A stretch of DNA of 64,000 bases from Micromonospora sp. U21 (GCF_018070045.1 NZ_JAGPYK010000017.1:93807-157806); one strand, 5' to 3'; positions 50,478 to 59,857 are shown, counted from the first letter of the stretch. Numbers and translations: made by a program. Notes: generated by a model not told the origin, from the letters alone.

Positions 50478-51018
50478 CCCCCGTCGTCGGCTCCAGGCGG
50501 GGCGCACCGGCGCCGCGGCAGCCTCACCGACGCCGCCCGTGCGCACTGCCCGTACGCGCTGCCCGTCCACACTGCCCGTCCCTGTTGGCGCACCGCCTCG
50601 GTGGGCCTTCGGCGGCACCAACCCACCACTGCGCAGACGCTTTGGAGCTGATGTCGTAAACGATTCACCGCCCGACCCGACCCGGCGGCGCACGGCTCAC
50701 GGCTCACGGCGCCCGGCACACAGCACAGCGCACGGCGCACAGCGCACAGCGCACGGCTCACGGCTCACGGCTCACGGCTCTTGGCTCTTGGCTCAGCAGC
50801 GAGCAGAACAGTAGATCGATAGCAGTCGAAGCTGAGTGGCGGCAGGTTCACCGCCGATCCGTTTACGACATCAGCTCCATAGCGAGCGCGCACCACCACT
50901 TGGCCCGCCCGGAGCCCGCGACCGCGACGAGCGCCAGAGCCCCGCGCAGGCAGACCCGCAGCCGGGGCACGGCCGCAGCCGGGCAGGGCCCCGAGCCTGG
51001 GCAGCGGTCGGGTAGCTG
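50478..51018. other. Repeat-filled intergenic region
   Basis: 541 bases. 50535-50585 contains three short CACTGCCCGT-like units; 50643-50879 is the inverted-repeat element described separately; the rest (50880-51018) is GC-rich with no coding sign. No gene can be supported. Confidence 0.7.
50643..50879. repeat. MITE-like element: 20-bp perfect terminal inverted repeats
   Basis: TGGAGCTGATGTCGTAAACG (50643-50662) is repeated exactly, inverted, at 50860-50879. The 197 bases between contain a low-complexity run (about 50689-50795) of CACGGCT, CACAGCG and GGCTCTT units, and TTCACCGCC next to both ends. There is no reading frame. This looks like a small non-autonomous mobile element or a cruciform site; no flanking target duplication is obvious. 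Confidence 0.65.
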
Positions 51019-51777
51019 TCAGGCGTCGACCAGGCGACCGTCGCGCAGGTTGAGCACCCGGTCGGCGAGGTCGATCAGGGCCGAATCGTGCGTGGCCACC
51101 AGGGCCGTCATGCCGCGGGCGTGCACCACCGCGCGCAGCAGGTCCATGATGGACCGCCCGGTCTCCGAGTCGAGCTGGCCGGTCGGCTCGTCGGCGATGA
51201 GCAGATCCGGCTCGTTGGCCAGCGCGCGGGCCACCGCGACCCGCTGCTGCTGCCCGCCGGAGAGTTCGTACGGGCGCTGCGCCGCGTGCCCGCCCAGGCC
51301 GACCAGCTCCAACAGCACCGCGACCCGCTGCTCCCGCTCGGCCGCCGGCACCTGGGCCAGCCGCAGCGGCACGCCCACGTTCTCGGCGGCGGAGAGGATC
51401 GGCACCAGCCCGAAGGTCTGGAACACGAAGCCGACGGTGCCCCGGCGCAGCCGCAACAGCTCCGCCTCGCCCGCCGCGGTCACCTCGTGCCCGGCCACCA
51501 CCACCTGACCGCTGTCCGGCCGGTCCAGCCCGCCGATGAGGTTCAGCAGCGTGGTCTTGCCAGCACCGGAGCGGCCCCGGATGGCGACCAGCTCGCCCCG
51601 GTGGGCGTTGAACGAGACGTCCCGCACCGCGTGCACGGCGTGCTCGCCCCGGCCGAAGGTCCGGCTGACGCCGCTGACCCGGACCACCTCGCCGGGCGTG
51701 GACCCGGCCCGCCCGTCGGCCCCGGCCACACCGCCAGGCCAGGCCGCTCCCGTCACCACCGTGTTCCGACGGCTCAC
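51019..51777 (-). CDS. ABC transporter ATPase (LolD/MacB-type), second
   Basis: 252 residues. Walker A GRSGAGKTT, Q-loop FVFQTFGLVPILSAAENV, signature ELSGGQQQRVAVARAL, Walker B LLIADEPTGQLD and H-loop VATHDSALI are complete. The short DRPDSGQVVVAGHEV-type linker is typical of LolD/MacB/SalX ATPases that work with FtsX-type permeases. The start overlaps the stop of the upstream ATPase gene (GTGA). The last gene of a four-gene operon (58661 to 51019). Confidence 0.95.
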   Translation of the reverse strand: MSRRNTVVTGAAWPGGVAGADGRAGSTPGEVVRVSGVSRTFGRGEHAVHAVRDVSFNAHRGELVAIRGRSGAGKTTLLNLIGGLDRPDSGQVVVAGHEVTAAGEAELLRLRRGTVGFVFQTFGLVPILSAAENVGVPLRLAQVPAAEREQRVAVLLELVGLGGHAAQRPYELSGGQQQRVAVARALANEPDLLIADEPTGQLDSETGRSIMDLLRAVVHARGMTALVATHDSALIDLADRVLNLRDGRLVDA

Positions 51778-52769
51778 GCCCGTGCCTCCTGCCCACCCGT
51801 GGCCCGGTCACCGGGCCGTACCTGCACATGGTCCGGCTCCAGGTCGAGCCGCACCCGTTCCCGCAGCGCCAACGCGTCGACGAAGGCGGCCGGCAGCTGC
51901 ATCCGGCCGTTCCGGTCCAGCACCGCGTACTCCTCGCTGACCAGCTCAGTGCTGCCGTCCGCGCCGACGCGCGCGGTCCGGCGTACCTCTGAGGCGGTCC
52001 GACCGTCGCGGATCGCGACGGTCCGGCGAACCTGCGTGGCCACAGCGTGGTCGTGGGTGACCACCACGATGGTCACGCCCAGCTCGGCGTTGATGGTGCG
52101 CAGCGCCCCGAAGACCTCCGCGCCGGTCGCCTCGTCCAGCTCGCCGGTCGGCTCGTCGGCGAAGAGCACCTCCGGGTCGTTGGCCACCGCCACCGCCACC
52201 GCGCACCGTTGCTGCTCGCCGCCGCTGAGCTGCCCCGGTCGCCGGTCGGCGCAGTAGCCCACCCCGACCATGTCGAGCAGCTCCCGAGCCCGTTGCCGCC
52301 GGGCCCGCCGGGAACGCTTGCCCGCGAGCTGCATCGGCAGCTCGACATTCTCCAGCGCGGTCAGGTACGGCAGCAGGTTGCGTCCGGTCTGCTGCCAGAC
52401 GAAACCGACCAACTCCCGCCGGTAGCTCAGCCGTCGCTTGGCCGACAGCGCGAGCAGGTCGTAGTCGGCCACCCGGGCGATACCTGCGGTCGGGGTGTCC
52501 AGGCCGGACAGGATGTTGAGCAGCGTCGACTTGCCCGAGCCGGAGGCGCCCACGATCGCCACCAGCTCACCCCGGTCGATGACCAGGTCGAGCCCCTGCA
52601 GGGCGACCACCTCCACCCCCTCGGTCTTGAAGATGCGCACCAGGCCGTCGCAGACGATGTGCCCACGCAGCCTGTCCTGGCCACCGGCCCGCTCGGCGGC
52701 GCGTTGCGCGGCCCGCTGCTGCAGGGCGGCCAGGTCGGGCACCAGTGGAGTCTGGGCGGTAGCGGTCAT
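51774..52769 (-). CDS. ABC transporter ATPase with AbrB-like C-terminal domain
   Basis: 331 residues. Residues about 30-270 are a MacB-type ATPase with Walker A GASGSGKST, WQQTGRNLLPYLTALENVEL, signature LSGGEQQRCAVAVAV, Walker B VLFADEPTGELD and THDHAVATQ. The C-terminal 50 residues, YAVLDRNGRMQLPAAFVDAL and RVRLDLEPDHVQV, match the swapped-hairpin AbrB/MazE-like fold (LD-x-x-GR-x-x-x-P...L). That is unusual on an ATPase and may serve for dimerisation or DNA or protein contact. One base separates it from the permease gene upstream. Confidence 0.93.
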   Translation of the reverse strand: MTATAQTPLVPDLAALQQRAAQRAAERAGGQDRLRGHIVCDGLVRIFKTEGVEVVALQGLDLVIDRGELVAIVGASGSGKSTLLNILSGLDTPTAGIARVADYDLLALSAKRRLSYRRELVGFVWQQTGRNLLPYLTALENVELPMQLAGKRSRRARRQRARELLDMVGVGYCADRRPGQLSGGEQQRCAVAVAVANDPEVLFADEPTGELDEATGAEVFGALRTINAELGVTIVVVTHDHAVATQVRRTVAIRDGRTASEVRRTARVGADGSTELVSEEYAVLDRNGRMQLPAAFVDALALRERVRLDLEPDHVQVRPGDRATGGQEARA

Positions 52770-52770
52770 C

Positions 52771-55479
52771 TCAGCTCTCCTCTCCGAGCCGGAGCACCTC
52801 TCCGAGGCGCAACCGGCGGTTGTTCAGGGCCTCGACGGCGACCGCGAAGCCGAGGGCGACCGCCCCGAGCGCGAGCACCGCGGCGACCAGGCTGGGCTCG
52901 AAGGCCACCCGCACCGGCACGCCACTGGTGAACGCGGACAGGCCGAGCACCGGGTTGAGCAGCAGGGGCAGCAACGCACCGACCAGCGCGCCGGTCAGCA
53001 CCGACACCGCGACCAGCGGGGTCAATTCGACCAGCAGCAGCCCTCGCCACTGCCGGCGGGACAGGCCGAGGGTACGCAGCCGGGACAGCACCTGGCCCCG
53101 GGCCCGCGCGCCGGCCAGCACGGTGAACGCGATGGCCAGCAGCCCGAGCACCGTGCCGCCGACGGCGCCAGCCACGAACCCGAAGGCCAGTACGCCGTTC
53201 GCGCCGCCGTTACCGAGATCCCGGCGGACGCCCACCCGGGTGTCGACGGTGACCCCGATCGACCGATCCCGACCGGTGACCGCCCCACCGCGCTGGTAGC
53301 GCTCCTGCCCCTCGTTGCCCGCCTGGCGTAGCGCCTCCGCGTTGAGACCGTCTCCGGCGACCAGCAGGGTGGTCGGCACGGGCGTGGTGTTTCGCGCGGG
53401 CAGCGCCTGCCAGGGCAGGATCACGAACCGGCCGGTGCTCGCCGGCAGCAGCGGGAAACTCTCCGCCGTGCCGGCCATCTGGAACTCGTACTGCTGGTTC
53501 TGAACGGTGATGAAGGCCGAGTCGTCCAGCCCGGCCCGGGTCAGGTCCGCAGCGACCTCGGGCGAGACGATGGCGGGCAGCGCCCCGGGCTCGGCCCGCG
53601 CGGTGCGCAGCGCGGACGGTATCGGCAGCTCCACCTCGGACTCCCGGCTCACCGCCGCCAGACCCGGGCCGTCGACCAGCAGCACCGTTATCCGCCCGAC
53701 CTCCGCGTTGGTGCCGAGCGCGTCGGTGGTCAGCCGCTGATCCGGCTCGCTCAGCACCGGGGTCACGGCCCGGACGCCGGGCAGGCGGCTCAGCGCGTCG
53801 GAGGTGTCCGGGGCGAAGCGCTCGCCCCGGATCAGCGCGTCGGCCGGGACCGTCCGCTCGGCGGCCCGGTCCCGGCTCGCGTCGACACCGGCGGCGACGA
53901 CCCCGCAAAACGCCGCAGTGCCGATGGCCAGTACCACGACGACCAGCGGGGTGGCGACGGCGGACCGTCCGGCCCGCGCGGTGCCGAGGAAAGTCACGCT
54001 GCCCCGGGTCCGCGCGGCCAGCCGGCTGACCAACTGCAACGGCCAGGGGTACGCGCGGAGCGCGAGCACCGCCGCGGCGACCGCGAGCAGCACCGGCACC
54101 GACACCAGCAGCGGGTCCACCTCGCCGAGAGTCAGGCCCCGCCGACGCAACAGCACGGTCGCGAGCCCGGCCAGCAGCAGCAGGGAGACCTCGACGGTGA
54201 GCCTGCGGGCCGACGGACGCACCCCGACCAGGTCACGACGGGCCGCCCCGCCGGCCGGCACCGCCAGTGTCGCCAGCGGCAGCGCCAGGGTGACCAGGAC
54301 GGTCGCCGCGGCGGCGTACGGCGCGGTCGGGTCGGGAGCGCCGGGAAACAGGGTGCCCAGCCACCAGCCCAACGCGGCGGCTATCGGCACCACCAGCAGT
54401 GACTCGGCGAGGCTGCGCCGGGCGCCGGCGGTGGCCGCGCCACCACGGGCACGCAGCAGCACGAATTCCGAGCGGCGCCGCCGGGTGGCGAGGGTGGCCG
54501 CCAGCACGATCAGCCCGGCCAGGGTGGCCAGCACGCCGGCGGCGATCACCGCGAGCAGGGTACGGGCGGCATTGACCTGGGCGGCGAACGCGCGCAACGG
54601 GACATCGACACCCTGGGTCAACGTGAGGTCCGGTGGCCGGTTGCGCTGCATCACCTCCAGACCGGCGATCATCTGGTTCAGGTGACGCGCGTCGATGGTG
54701 TCGACGCCGAGTCGGTACCGCCATTCGGACCGGATCGGCCACCCCTCCGCGGCCCGCTTGTTGAGGGCCGACTGAGCGACCACACCCACGATGATGAACG
54801 GGTCGCCGTCGTTGCGCGGTTCGGTGATACGCAGCATCGGCGGCAGACCGTCCCAGATGCCGTTCGCGCGGTCGGCGGGACGGAACAGCCCGGACACCAC
54901 GACCGGGGCGGCGTCGAAGAGTGTGCCCTTCACATCGACGTTGCCAATGCGCAGTTGGCTGCCGGCGCGCAGGTTGAGCTTGCCGGCCACGTCGACATCG
55001 AGCGCGACCTCGGTCGGCCGTTCGGGGACGTACGTCTCGCTCGGCCACGTGCCCTCGACGAGGTTGCCGGCGGCCTGAATGTCGGGCGCGGCCCGTAGGC
55101 CCAGGTCGACAAGCAGGTTGCGGGCCGCGAGGTCCGGCCCGACCACTCGGGCCGGCGGGGTCTCCACGTTGTACCACCGCTCGGTCACCGCCGAGCGCAC
55201 CTGCGGCGGCATTGTCGCGGCCAGGGCCTCGAACTGCTGGCTGGCGTTGCCCATCGCCGTTGCCTTGGCGGAGGCGGTCACCTCGCCGGTGGTGTACGAG
55301 AGGTCCCGGCGGGCGGCCGGCTCGCTGTTCAGCTGCGCCCGCAGCCCCTGTTCGGCGAGCCGGTTGACCAGCCGGGGCACCCCGCTGATCAGGAGCGTGA
55401 CCACCAGGGTCAGCACCGCCAGGAGCAGGAACTGCCCGCCGTACGCCCGGACCCGCCGGACGGCCGGGCCGACGCTCAT
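52771..55479 (-). CDS. FtsX-like ABC permease, second
   Basis: 902 residues from ATG 55479, which overlaps the stop of the preceding permease gene (ATGA). One helix at about 17-37, a large outside domain (about 40-260), three or four central helices from about 270 onwards including VIAAGVLATLAGLIVLAATLA, a second outside domain and three C-terminal helices (VLAFGFVAGAVGGTVLGLLA near 790). This is a long MacB/FtsX-type layout with two FtsX cores. It probably pairs with the upstream permease and the two ATPases. Substrate is not evident; such exporters in actinomycetes handle peptides, lipids or antibiotics. Confidence 0.9.
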   Translation of the reverse strand: MSVGPAVRRVRAYGGQFLLLAVLTLVVTLLISGVPRLVNRLAEQGLRAQLNSEPAARRDLSYTTGEVTASAKATAMGNASQQFEALAATMPPQVRSAVTERWYNVETPPARVVGPDLAARNLLVDLGLRAAPDIQAAGNLVEGTWPSETYVPERPTEVALDVDVAGKLNLRAGSQLRIGNVDVKGTLFDAAPVVVSGLFRPADRANGIWDGLPPMLRITEPRNDGDPFIIVGVVAQSALNKRAAEGWPIRSEWRYRLGVDTIDARHLNQMIAGLEVMQRNRPPDLTLTQGVDVPLRAFAAQVNAARTLLAVIAAGVLATLAGLIVLAATLATRRRRSEFVLLRARGGAATAGARRSLAESLLVVPIAAALGWWLGTLFPGAPDPTAPYAAAATVLVTLALPLATLAVPAGGAARRDLVGVRPSARRLTVEVSLLLLAGLATVLLRRRGLTLGEVDPLLVSVPVLLAVAAAVLALRAYPWPLQLVSRLAARTRGSVTFLGTARAGRSAVATPLVVVVLAIGTAAFCGVVAAGVDASRDRAAERTVPADALIRGERFAPDTSDALSRLPGVRAVTPVLSEPDQRLTTDALGTNAEVGRITVLLVDGPGLAAVSRESEVELPIPSALRTARAEPGALPAIVSPEVAADLTRAGLDDSAFITVQNQQYEFQMAGTAESFPLLPASTGRFVILPWQALPARNTTPVPTTLLVAGDGLNAEALRQAGNEGQERYQRGGAVTGRDRSIGVTVDTRVGVRRDLGNGGANGVLAFGFVAGAVGGTVLGLLAIAFTVLAGARARGQVLSRLRTLGLSRRQWRGLLLVELTPLVAVSVLTGALVGALLPLLLNPVLGLSAFTSGVPVRVAFEPSLVAAVLALGAVALGFAVAVEALNNRRLRLGEVLRLGEES

Positions 55480-58400
55480 CGTTCTCCCCCGATTCGCAGC
55501 TGCACCGCCGCCACCCGCTGTCGGATGCCGGTGGCGATGAACGCGCTGAAGGCGAGCGCCGCCAGCAGCAGACCGACCGCGGTCAGGCCGATCGGCACCC
55601 AGGGCAGCGCGAACGTCGCCGGGGGAACCGGCCGGCCGGCGGCCGGGGTGAGGATGACCAGTGGGGCCATGGTGGCCCCGACCGCGGCGCCGAGCAGCAG
55701 CCCGACCCCCACGCCGATGCCGGCGAGGAAGGTCTGTTCGGCCAGCAGTGCCCGGGCCAGCAGCCGAGGCGTGGCGCCGAGGGTGTGCAGCACCGCGAAC
55801 TCGCTCAGCCGGTGCCGTGCGGTGGCCCACACGTCCACCATGAGGCCGACCAGGGCGAGGAGCACCGCACCGAGCGCGGCGACGAGCATCCCGGTACGCG
55901 AGCCGCGCCAGTACGGGTCGTCCGCGGCCGACTTGATCACCGCTTCCCGGTTGAGCACGGTGACGCCCGGCAGCTCGCTGGCCGCTCGGGCGGCGGCCTT
56001 CGCGTCGTCGGCGCCGACCCACCACTCCGGTACGGGTCGCACCGCGCCGCTGCCTCGAATCAGCGCGTCGACCGCTGTGGGCAGGTCCAGCAGCACACCC
56101 TCCCCGGTGGTGGTCGGCACGGCGGTCAGCTCACCGACCAGGTGGACCGGGAGCGTCGCCCCGGAGAGCGCCAGGTCGACGGTGTCGCCGACGTGCAGGC
56201 TCAGGGCGTCGCGTACCCCGGGGGTCATCAGCACCGGCACGGGCGTGCCCTCGCCGCCCGGCACGATGGTGAACCGGGTGGGCGGCTGGTACGCGAACTG
56301 CCCGCCCGGAATCACCTCCACCGCGTGGGCGGCGGCGAACCCGGCGGCGGTGGTCAGCACCGGCGAGGGTTTCTCGCCGGGGGCGGTCATCACCCAGTCG
56401 CCCGTCAGCCCGGCGGGCCGGGTCGTGCCGTCGGCACCAACCACCGTCAACCCGTCCACCCGGAGCTCATAGGAGCTGCCAGCCGCCAGCCCGCCGTCGG
56501 CTTCGAACCCGACCAGTCGCAGCCGCGCCCCGCCCACGTCGGGCAGTTGCACGGTGAACGGGGTGGCCCGGCCGTCACTGTCGGCGTTGGCCGCCGGCAG
56601 CCGCAGGGCGAGCCCGTTGGAGCTGGTGACCAGCAGCGTCACCGCGACCCGGAGCGGCCGGACGGCCCTGCTCACCGGGGTACGGACCGTGCCGGTGATC
56701 GCGCGGGCGTCGGCGGGCAGTTCGACGCCCACCGGGACCCCCCTCGCCCCGATCATCCTCCGGTACTGCTCCGACACCGGTTCGTCGCTCAGGCGGTCGG
56801 CGAGTCGGACGACGCCGGGCGCGCTGGCCGGGTCGACGCCGATCACGGTCACCGGCAGGTCCTCCCGGCCGACCCGCACCTCGTCCCGCCACGCCGGCAG
56901 CACCCGGTCCACGCCCGGCAGCGCGGCGAGTTGACCGGCCCGGGTTGGCGGGGCCGACCCGGCCCGTTCGGTCACCCGCAGGTCGGCGCCGACCGTGTGG
57001 CCGGCCTGCTCGACCTGGGACCGCTCCCCCGTGCTGATCAGGGACCAGGCCAGGGTGCTGCCACCGACGGCGAGGGCGAGCAGCAGCACCGGGCCGGCGT
57101 GTGGACGCCGACCGGCCTGCCACATGCCGAACATCGTGGCCGTCCAGGGCCGTCGGTCGACGAACCGCTCGGCGAACCGCGTCAGCGGCGGGAGCACCCG
57201 CAACGCCAGCACGGCGCCGGCCAGCACGCCGAGCGTGGGGGCGGCGATCAGCAGCGGATCGAGCCCGAGCCGGCCGCCCGAACCGGCCAGCGGGGAGGCG
57301 TACCGGCGCAGCTGCACCCAGGCGAGCACGGCGAGCGCCACCAGCACCAGGTCGACGCTGGCCCGCTGGACGCTCGCCGCCCGGTTCGGCCGTGACCGGG
57401 CGGCCATGTCTGCCACGTACGTGCCGGCGCTGCGCAGCGTCGGAAGAACCATGGCGACCAGGCAGCCGGCCGCGGTGGCCGCGGCTGCCGCCCAGACCAG
57501 GGTGGTGTTGCCGCCGGCGGTGGAGAGATCACCCGACCCGCCGGGCCGGATGTACCGCAGCGCCTCACCGGCGATGAGCGGGCCGAGCACGGCGGCCGGC
57601 GCGACCACCAGGGTCGCCTCGCGGGCGGCCAGGCCGGCCAACTGCCGCCGGGCGGCGCCGCGGGCACGCAGCAGCGCGGTCTGCGGGCGGCGGTCCTCAT
57701 GCAGCAGGGCGGCGACCAGCACCAGCGCGTACCCGGCGAGCACCAGGATGAGCAACAGCGGGGTGGCCAGCGAGGAGCGACCCACCAGATCGGCGCGGGC
57801 GATGCGGTCCAGCAACCGCTCCATCTTGGTCATCGCCTGCCCGGAGCTGCCCAGTTGAGCGGCCTCGGGCACCGCCGCGGTGGCCTCGGTGAGGGCTTTC
57901 CGCACGGTCGGCAGGTCGGCGGTGTCGACGCCGCCGAGGTCCGGTTCGGCCAGCCAGGACGCCGACACCGAGCCCGGGAAGGTGGCCGCGAAGTCAGCCG
58001 GGTCGAGCGCGAACGGCCCGTACGAGGTGCTGGAGCCGGCGCTGCCCGTCCCCACCCCGGGGGCCAGCAGCCAGTACGCGTCCGCGGGGTCGCGGGGCCG
58101 CCAGGTGCCGGCGACCACCAGTTCGCTGCGCCGTTCGGCCGACCGGTCGCGCACCGGGACGCGTTCGCCGACACTCAGGCCCAGCTGGCCGGCGACCCGC
58201 TCGGGGAGGCTCACCTGGATCGGGTTCGCCCCGGGTCGGGGCCACGTCCCGCTGGTCAGCTCCGCGTGCCCGGCCAGGTCGTCGAAGGTGGCCAGATTCG
58301 CGAAGATGGGCTCGTCGTCGGTGCGGGGCACTGATCCGAGATCGCCGGTCAGCTCCCGGCCGGTGCCGTACCGGGCCGCGCCGACGGTGACCGGGACGCC

Positions 58401-58661
58401 GGCGAGCCCGCCGGCGAACCCGGCCCGGACCGCCTCGTCCCGGGTGGCGAACTCGGCGGCGTCGCGCCCACCGGAGCCGCTGACCAGCAGGCCGCGCTCC
58501 TCCGCCGGCGAGGCTTCCACCAGGGCTCGCTGCCCGGCGTCCATCGCGCGGCGGTTGTAGTCGGACAGGCCGGTGACCAACGCGACGGCGACCAGGGCGG
58601 CGATCACCGCGGCAACCAGCAGACCGCGCGCCTCGCGGGCCCGCCTCCACACCAACTTCAT
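55476..58661 (-). CDS. FtsX-like ABC permease, first
   Basis: 1061 residues. N-terminal helix (about 15-35, LLVAAVIAALVAVALVTGL), a large outside domain, four central helices from about 300, a second outside domain (about 540-900) and three C-terminal helices ending in VGLLLAALAFSAFIATG. It is the first gene of the operon. It is a paralogue of the next permease, longer by about 160 residues, mostly in the second outside domain. No signal for regulation is seen in the 227 bases before it. Confidence 0.9.
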   Translation of the reverse strand: MKLVWRRAREARGLLVAAVIAALVAVALVTGLSDYNRRAMDAGQRALVEASPAEERGLLVSGSGGRDAAEFATRDEAVRAGFAGGLAGVPVTVGAARYGTGRELTGDLGSVPRTDDEPIFANLATFDDLAGHAELTSGTWPRPGANPIQVSLPERVAGQLGLSVGERVPVRDRSAERRSELVVAGTWRPRDPADAYWLLAPGVGTGSAGSSTSYGPFALDPADFAATFPGSVSASWLAEPDLGGVDTADLPTVRKALTEATAAVPEAAQLGSSGQAMTKMERLLDRIARADLVGRSSLATPLLLILVLAGYALVLVAALLHEDRRPQTALLRARGAARRQLAGLAAREATLVVAPAAVLGPLIAGEALRYIRPGGSGDLSTAGGNTTLVWAAAAATAAGCLVAMVLPTLRSAGTYVADMAARSRPNRAASVQRASVDLVLVALAVLAWVQLRRYASPLAGSGGRLGLDPLLIAAPTLGVLAGAVLALRVLPPLTRFAERFVDRRPWTATMFGMWQAGRRPHAGPVLLLALAVGGSTLAWSLISTGERSQVEQAGHTVGADLRVTERAGSAPPTRAGQLAALPGVDRVLPAWRDEVRVGREDLPVTVIGVDPASAPGVVRLADRLSDEPVSEQYRRMIGARGVPVGVELPADARAITGTVRTPVSRAVRPLRVAVTLLVTSSNGLALRLPAANADSDGRATPFTVQLPDVGGARLRLVGFEADGGLAAGSSYELRVDGLTVVGADGTTRPAGLTGDWVMTAPGEKPSPVLTTAAGFAAAHAVEVIPGGQFAYQPPTRFTIVPGGEGTPVPVLMTPGVRDALSLHVGDTVDLALSGATLPVHLVGELTAVPTTTGEGVLLDLPTAVDALIRGSGAVRPVPEWWVGADDAKAAARAASELPGVTVLNREAVIKSAADDPYWRGSRTGMLVAALGAVLLALVGLMVDVWATARHRLSEFAVLHTLGATPRLLARALLAEQTFLAGIGVGVGLLLGAAVGATMAPLVILTPAAGRPVPPATFALPWVPIGLTAVGLLLAALAFSAFIATGIRQRVAAVQLRIGGER

Positions 58662-58887
58662 CCGACGCCTCCCCTGGCCCGAGCGGGCCGACGACCTTCA
58701 AGACAGGTCACCCACCGGGAAAGGTTCGCGCCCGTTACTTGATCGTTATTACGGGGAGGGTCAGGCCGGGCACGCCCCGTCGGCGTGGTACGCGCGGCCG
58801 GCCCGGACGGCGATGATCAACTCTGATTCATGGGAACCGGGGCGTCCCTCGACCGGGACACCCCGACTTCCGTCAAATGGGGTCGAT

Positions 58888-59052
58888 CTACCTGCCTCGC
58901 CGGATCACTGACACGCCGTACGCGACGGCGCCGACGACGATCACGACGCCCAGGAGCTGGAGGCCCGGGGAGTCATCGGCCTCCCCGAGCACGACGCCGG
59001 CGACACCGAGCGCGACGGCGAGGATGGCGACGACCACCAGGACGTACTTCAT
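58888..59052 (-). CDS. Small two-helix membrane protein
   Basis: 54 residues from ATG 59052 (GAGGAAA upstream), starting MKYVLVVVAILAVALGVAGV and followed by a short acidic turn (GEADDSPG) and a second helix with LLGVVIVVGAVAYGVSVI, ending RRGR. The start overlaps the Xre regulator stop by four bases. It is the last gene of a three-gene operon. No family is recognised; by size and place it may modify the DUF2975 protein. Confidence 0.75.
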   Translation of the reverse strand: MKYVLVVVAILAVALGVAGVVLGEADDSPGLQLLGVVIVVGAVAYGVSVIRRGR

Positions 59053-59264
59053 GGGGTTTCCTCCTCGACCCACTCGAGCAGATCACCGGGCTGGCAGTCG
59101 AGCACCCGGCACATGGCCTCCAGGGTGCTGAAGCGGACGGCTTTGGCCCGGCCGTTCTTCAGTACGGCCACGTTCGCCGGGGTGAGGCCGACCCGCTCGG
59201 CGAACTCACCGACGCTCATCTTGCGTTTCGCCAGCTCGACGTCGATGCGGACGATGATCGGCAT
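59049..59264 (-). CDS. Xre-family (YozG-type) transcriptional regulator
   Basis: 71 residues, ATG at 59264 sharing bases with the DUF2975 stop (TGATG). A single helix-turn-helix domain of the YozG/Cro-C1 type: VELAKRKMSVGEFAERVGLT and PANVAVLKNGRAKAVRFSTL, ending in LDCQPGDLLEWVEEE. Regulators of this group are usually next to a DUF2975 membrane protein, as here. It probably binds the palindrome at 59762-59784 in front of the operon and controls itself. Confidence 0.92.
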   Translation of the reverse strand: MPIIVRIDVELAKRKMSVGEFAERVGLTPANVAVLKNGRAKAVRFSTLEAMCRVLDCQPGDLLEWVEEETP

Positions 59265-59743
59265 CAGATCACCGCTTCCATGTCGGTGCGCAGTGCGGTG
59301 GCCTGCCGCAGCAGTGCGCGCATCACCACCATCAGCAGCCCCAGCACGGTGACGCCCGTCGTCATCAGGAACAGCAGGAGCGGCAGGCCCGGGTCGTCGG
59401 CGTTGAATCCGACGTACAGGAAGACGCCCACGAGCACCAGCCACGCTGCGGCGATGGCCCACACGATCGCATCCACCCACTTCAGGGCCGTCGCGGTGAA
59501 GATGCGGTCGTTCTCGACCAGGCTGAGCAGCTTCCAGGTGGCCACGATCACCACCTGGACACACAGCACCCAGAACACCGTCACGGCAGTCGCCGGCCAC
59601 CTCAGATACGCGAAGTCCGGCGACTCCTTCGCCATGTGGGCGAACTGCCCGGGCAGCGAGAAGGTCTGGAACATGACCAGGACCCCGAACAGCACCACGA
59701 GAAAGACCCTGAGCGGAAACACCGCTCGATGCTCTGTAACCAT
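59264..59743 (-). CDS. DUF2975 family membrane protein
   Basis: 159 residues, four membrane helices: about 10-28, 50-70, 92-112 and 122-142, with helix 3 (AIVWAIAAAWLVLVGVFLYVG in part) well defined, as in DUF2975 proteins. Such proteins are thought to sense envelope or cell state and to work with the small Xre regulator encoded next. First gene of the three-gene operon, 20 bases downstream of the palindromic operator. Confidence 0.88.
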   Translation of the reverse strand: MVTEHRAVFPLRVFLVVLFGVLVMFQTFSLPGQFAHMAKESPDFAYLRWPATAVTVFWVLCVQVVIVATWKLLSLVENDRIFTATALKWVDAIVWAIAAAWLVLVGVFLYVGFNADDPGLPLLLFLMTTGVTVLGLLMVVMRALLRQATALRTDMEAVI

Positions 59744-59761
59744 GCATCGATCTTCGCGCGT

Positions 59762-59784
59762 TACCTATCGAAAGTCAATAGGTA
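59762..59784 (-). promoter_or_regulatory. Palindromic operator at Xre/DUF2975 promoter
   Basis: TACCTAT (59762-59768) and ATAGGTA (59778-59784) form 7-bp perfect inverted arms, 9 bases apart. On the minus strand the -35-like TTGAC (59778-59774) falls inside, with GAAGAT 18 bases on as a weak -10. A dimeric Xre protein bound here would block RNA polymerase. Confidence 0.65.
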
Positions 59785-59819
59785 CAGTGGTGCCCGGCGG
59801 CCACTCACCATCGCGCCGA

Positions 59820-59857
59820 ACCGGGCGCCGAGGATCCGCTGATCCTCGGCGCCCGGT
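59820..59857. terminator. Perfect 17-bp hairpin after ECF operon
   Basis: ACCGGGCGCCGAGGATC (59820-59836) pairs without a mismatch with 59841-59857, loop CGCT. It stands 27 bases beyond the end of the minus-strand anti-sigma-like gene. It also lies upstream of the DUF2975 operon, which it insulates. Confidence 0.85.

Noticed and set aside
50423..50761. 112-codon minus-strand frame in the inverted-repeat element
   Set aside because: Product is a translation of the low-complexity units (ALCAVRRALC) with no start signal.
50689..50795. Repeat run as a CRISPR or origin iteron array
   Set aside because: Units are 7-9 bases, irregular and without spacers; no replication or cas gene near.
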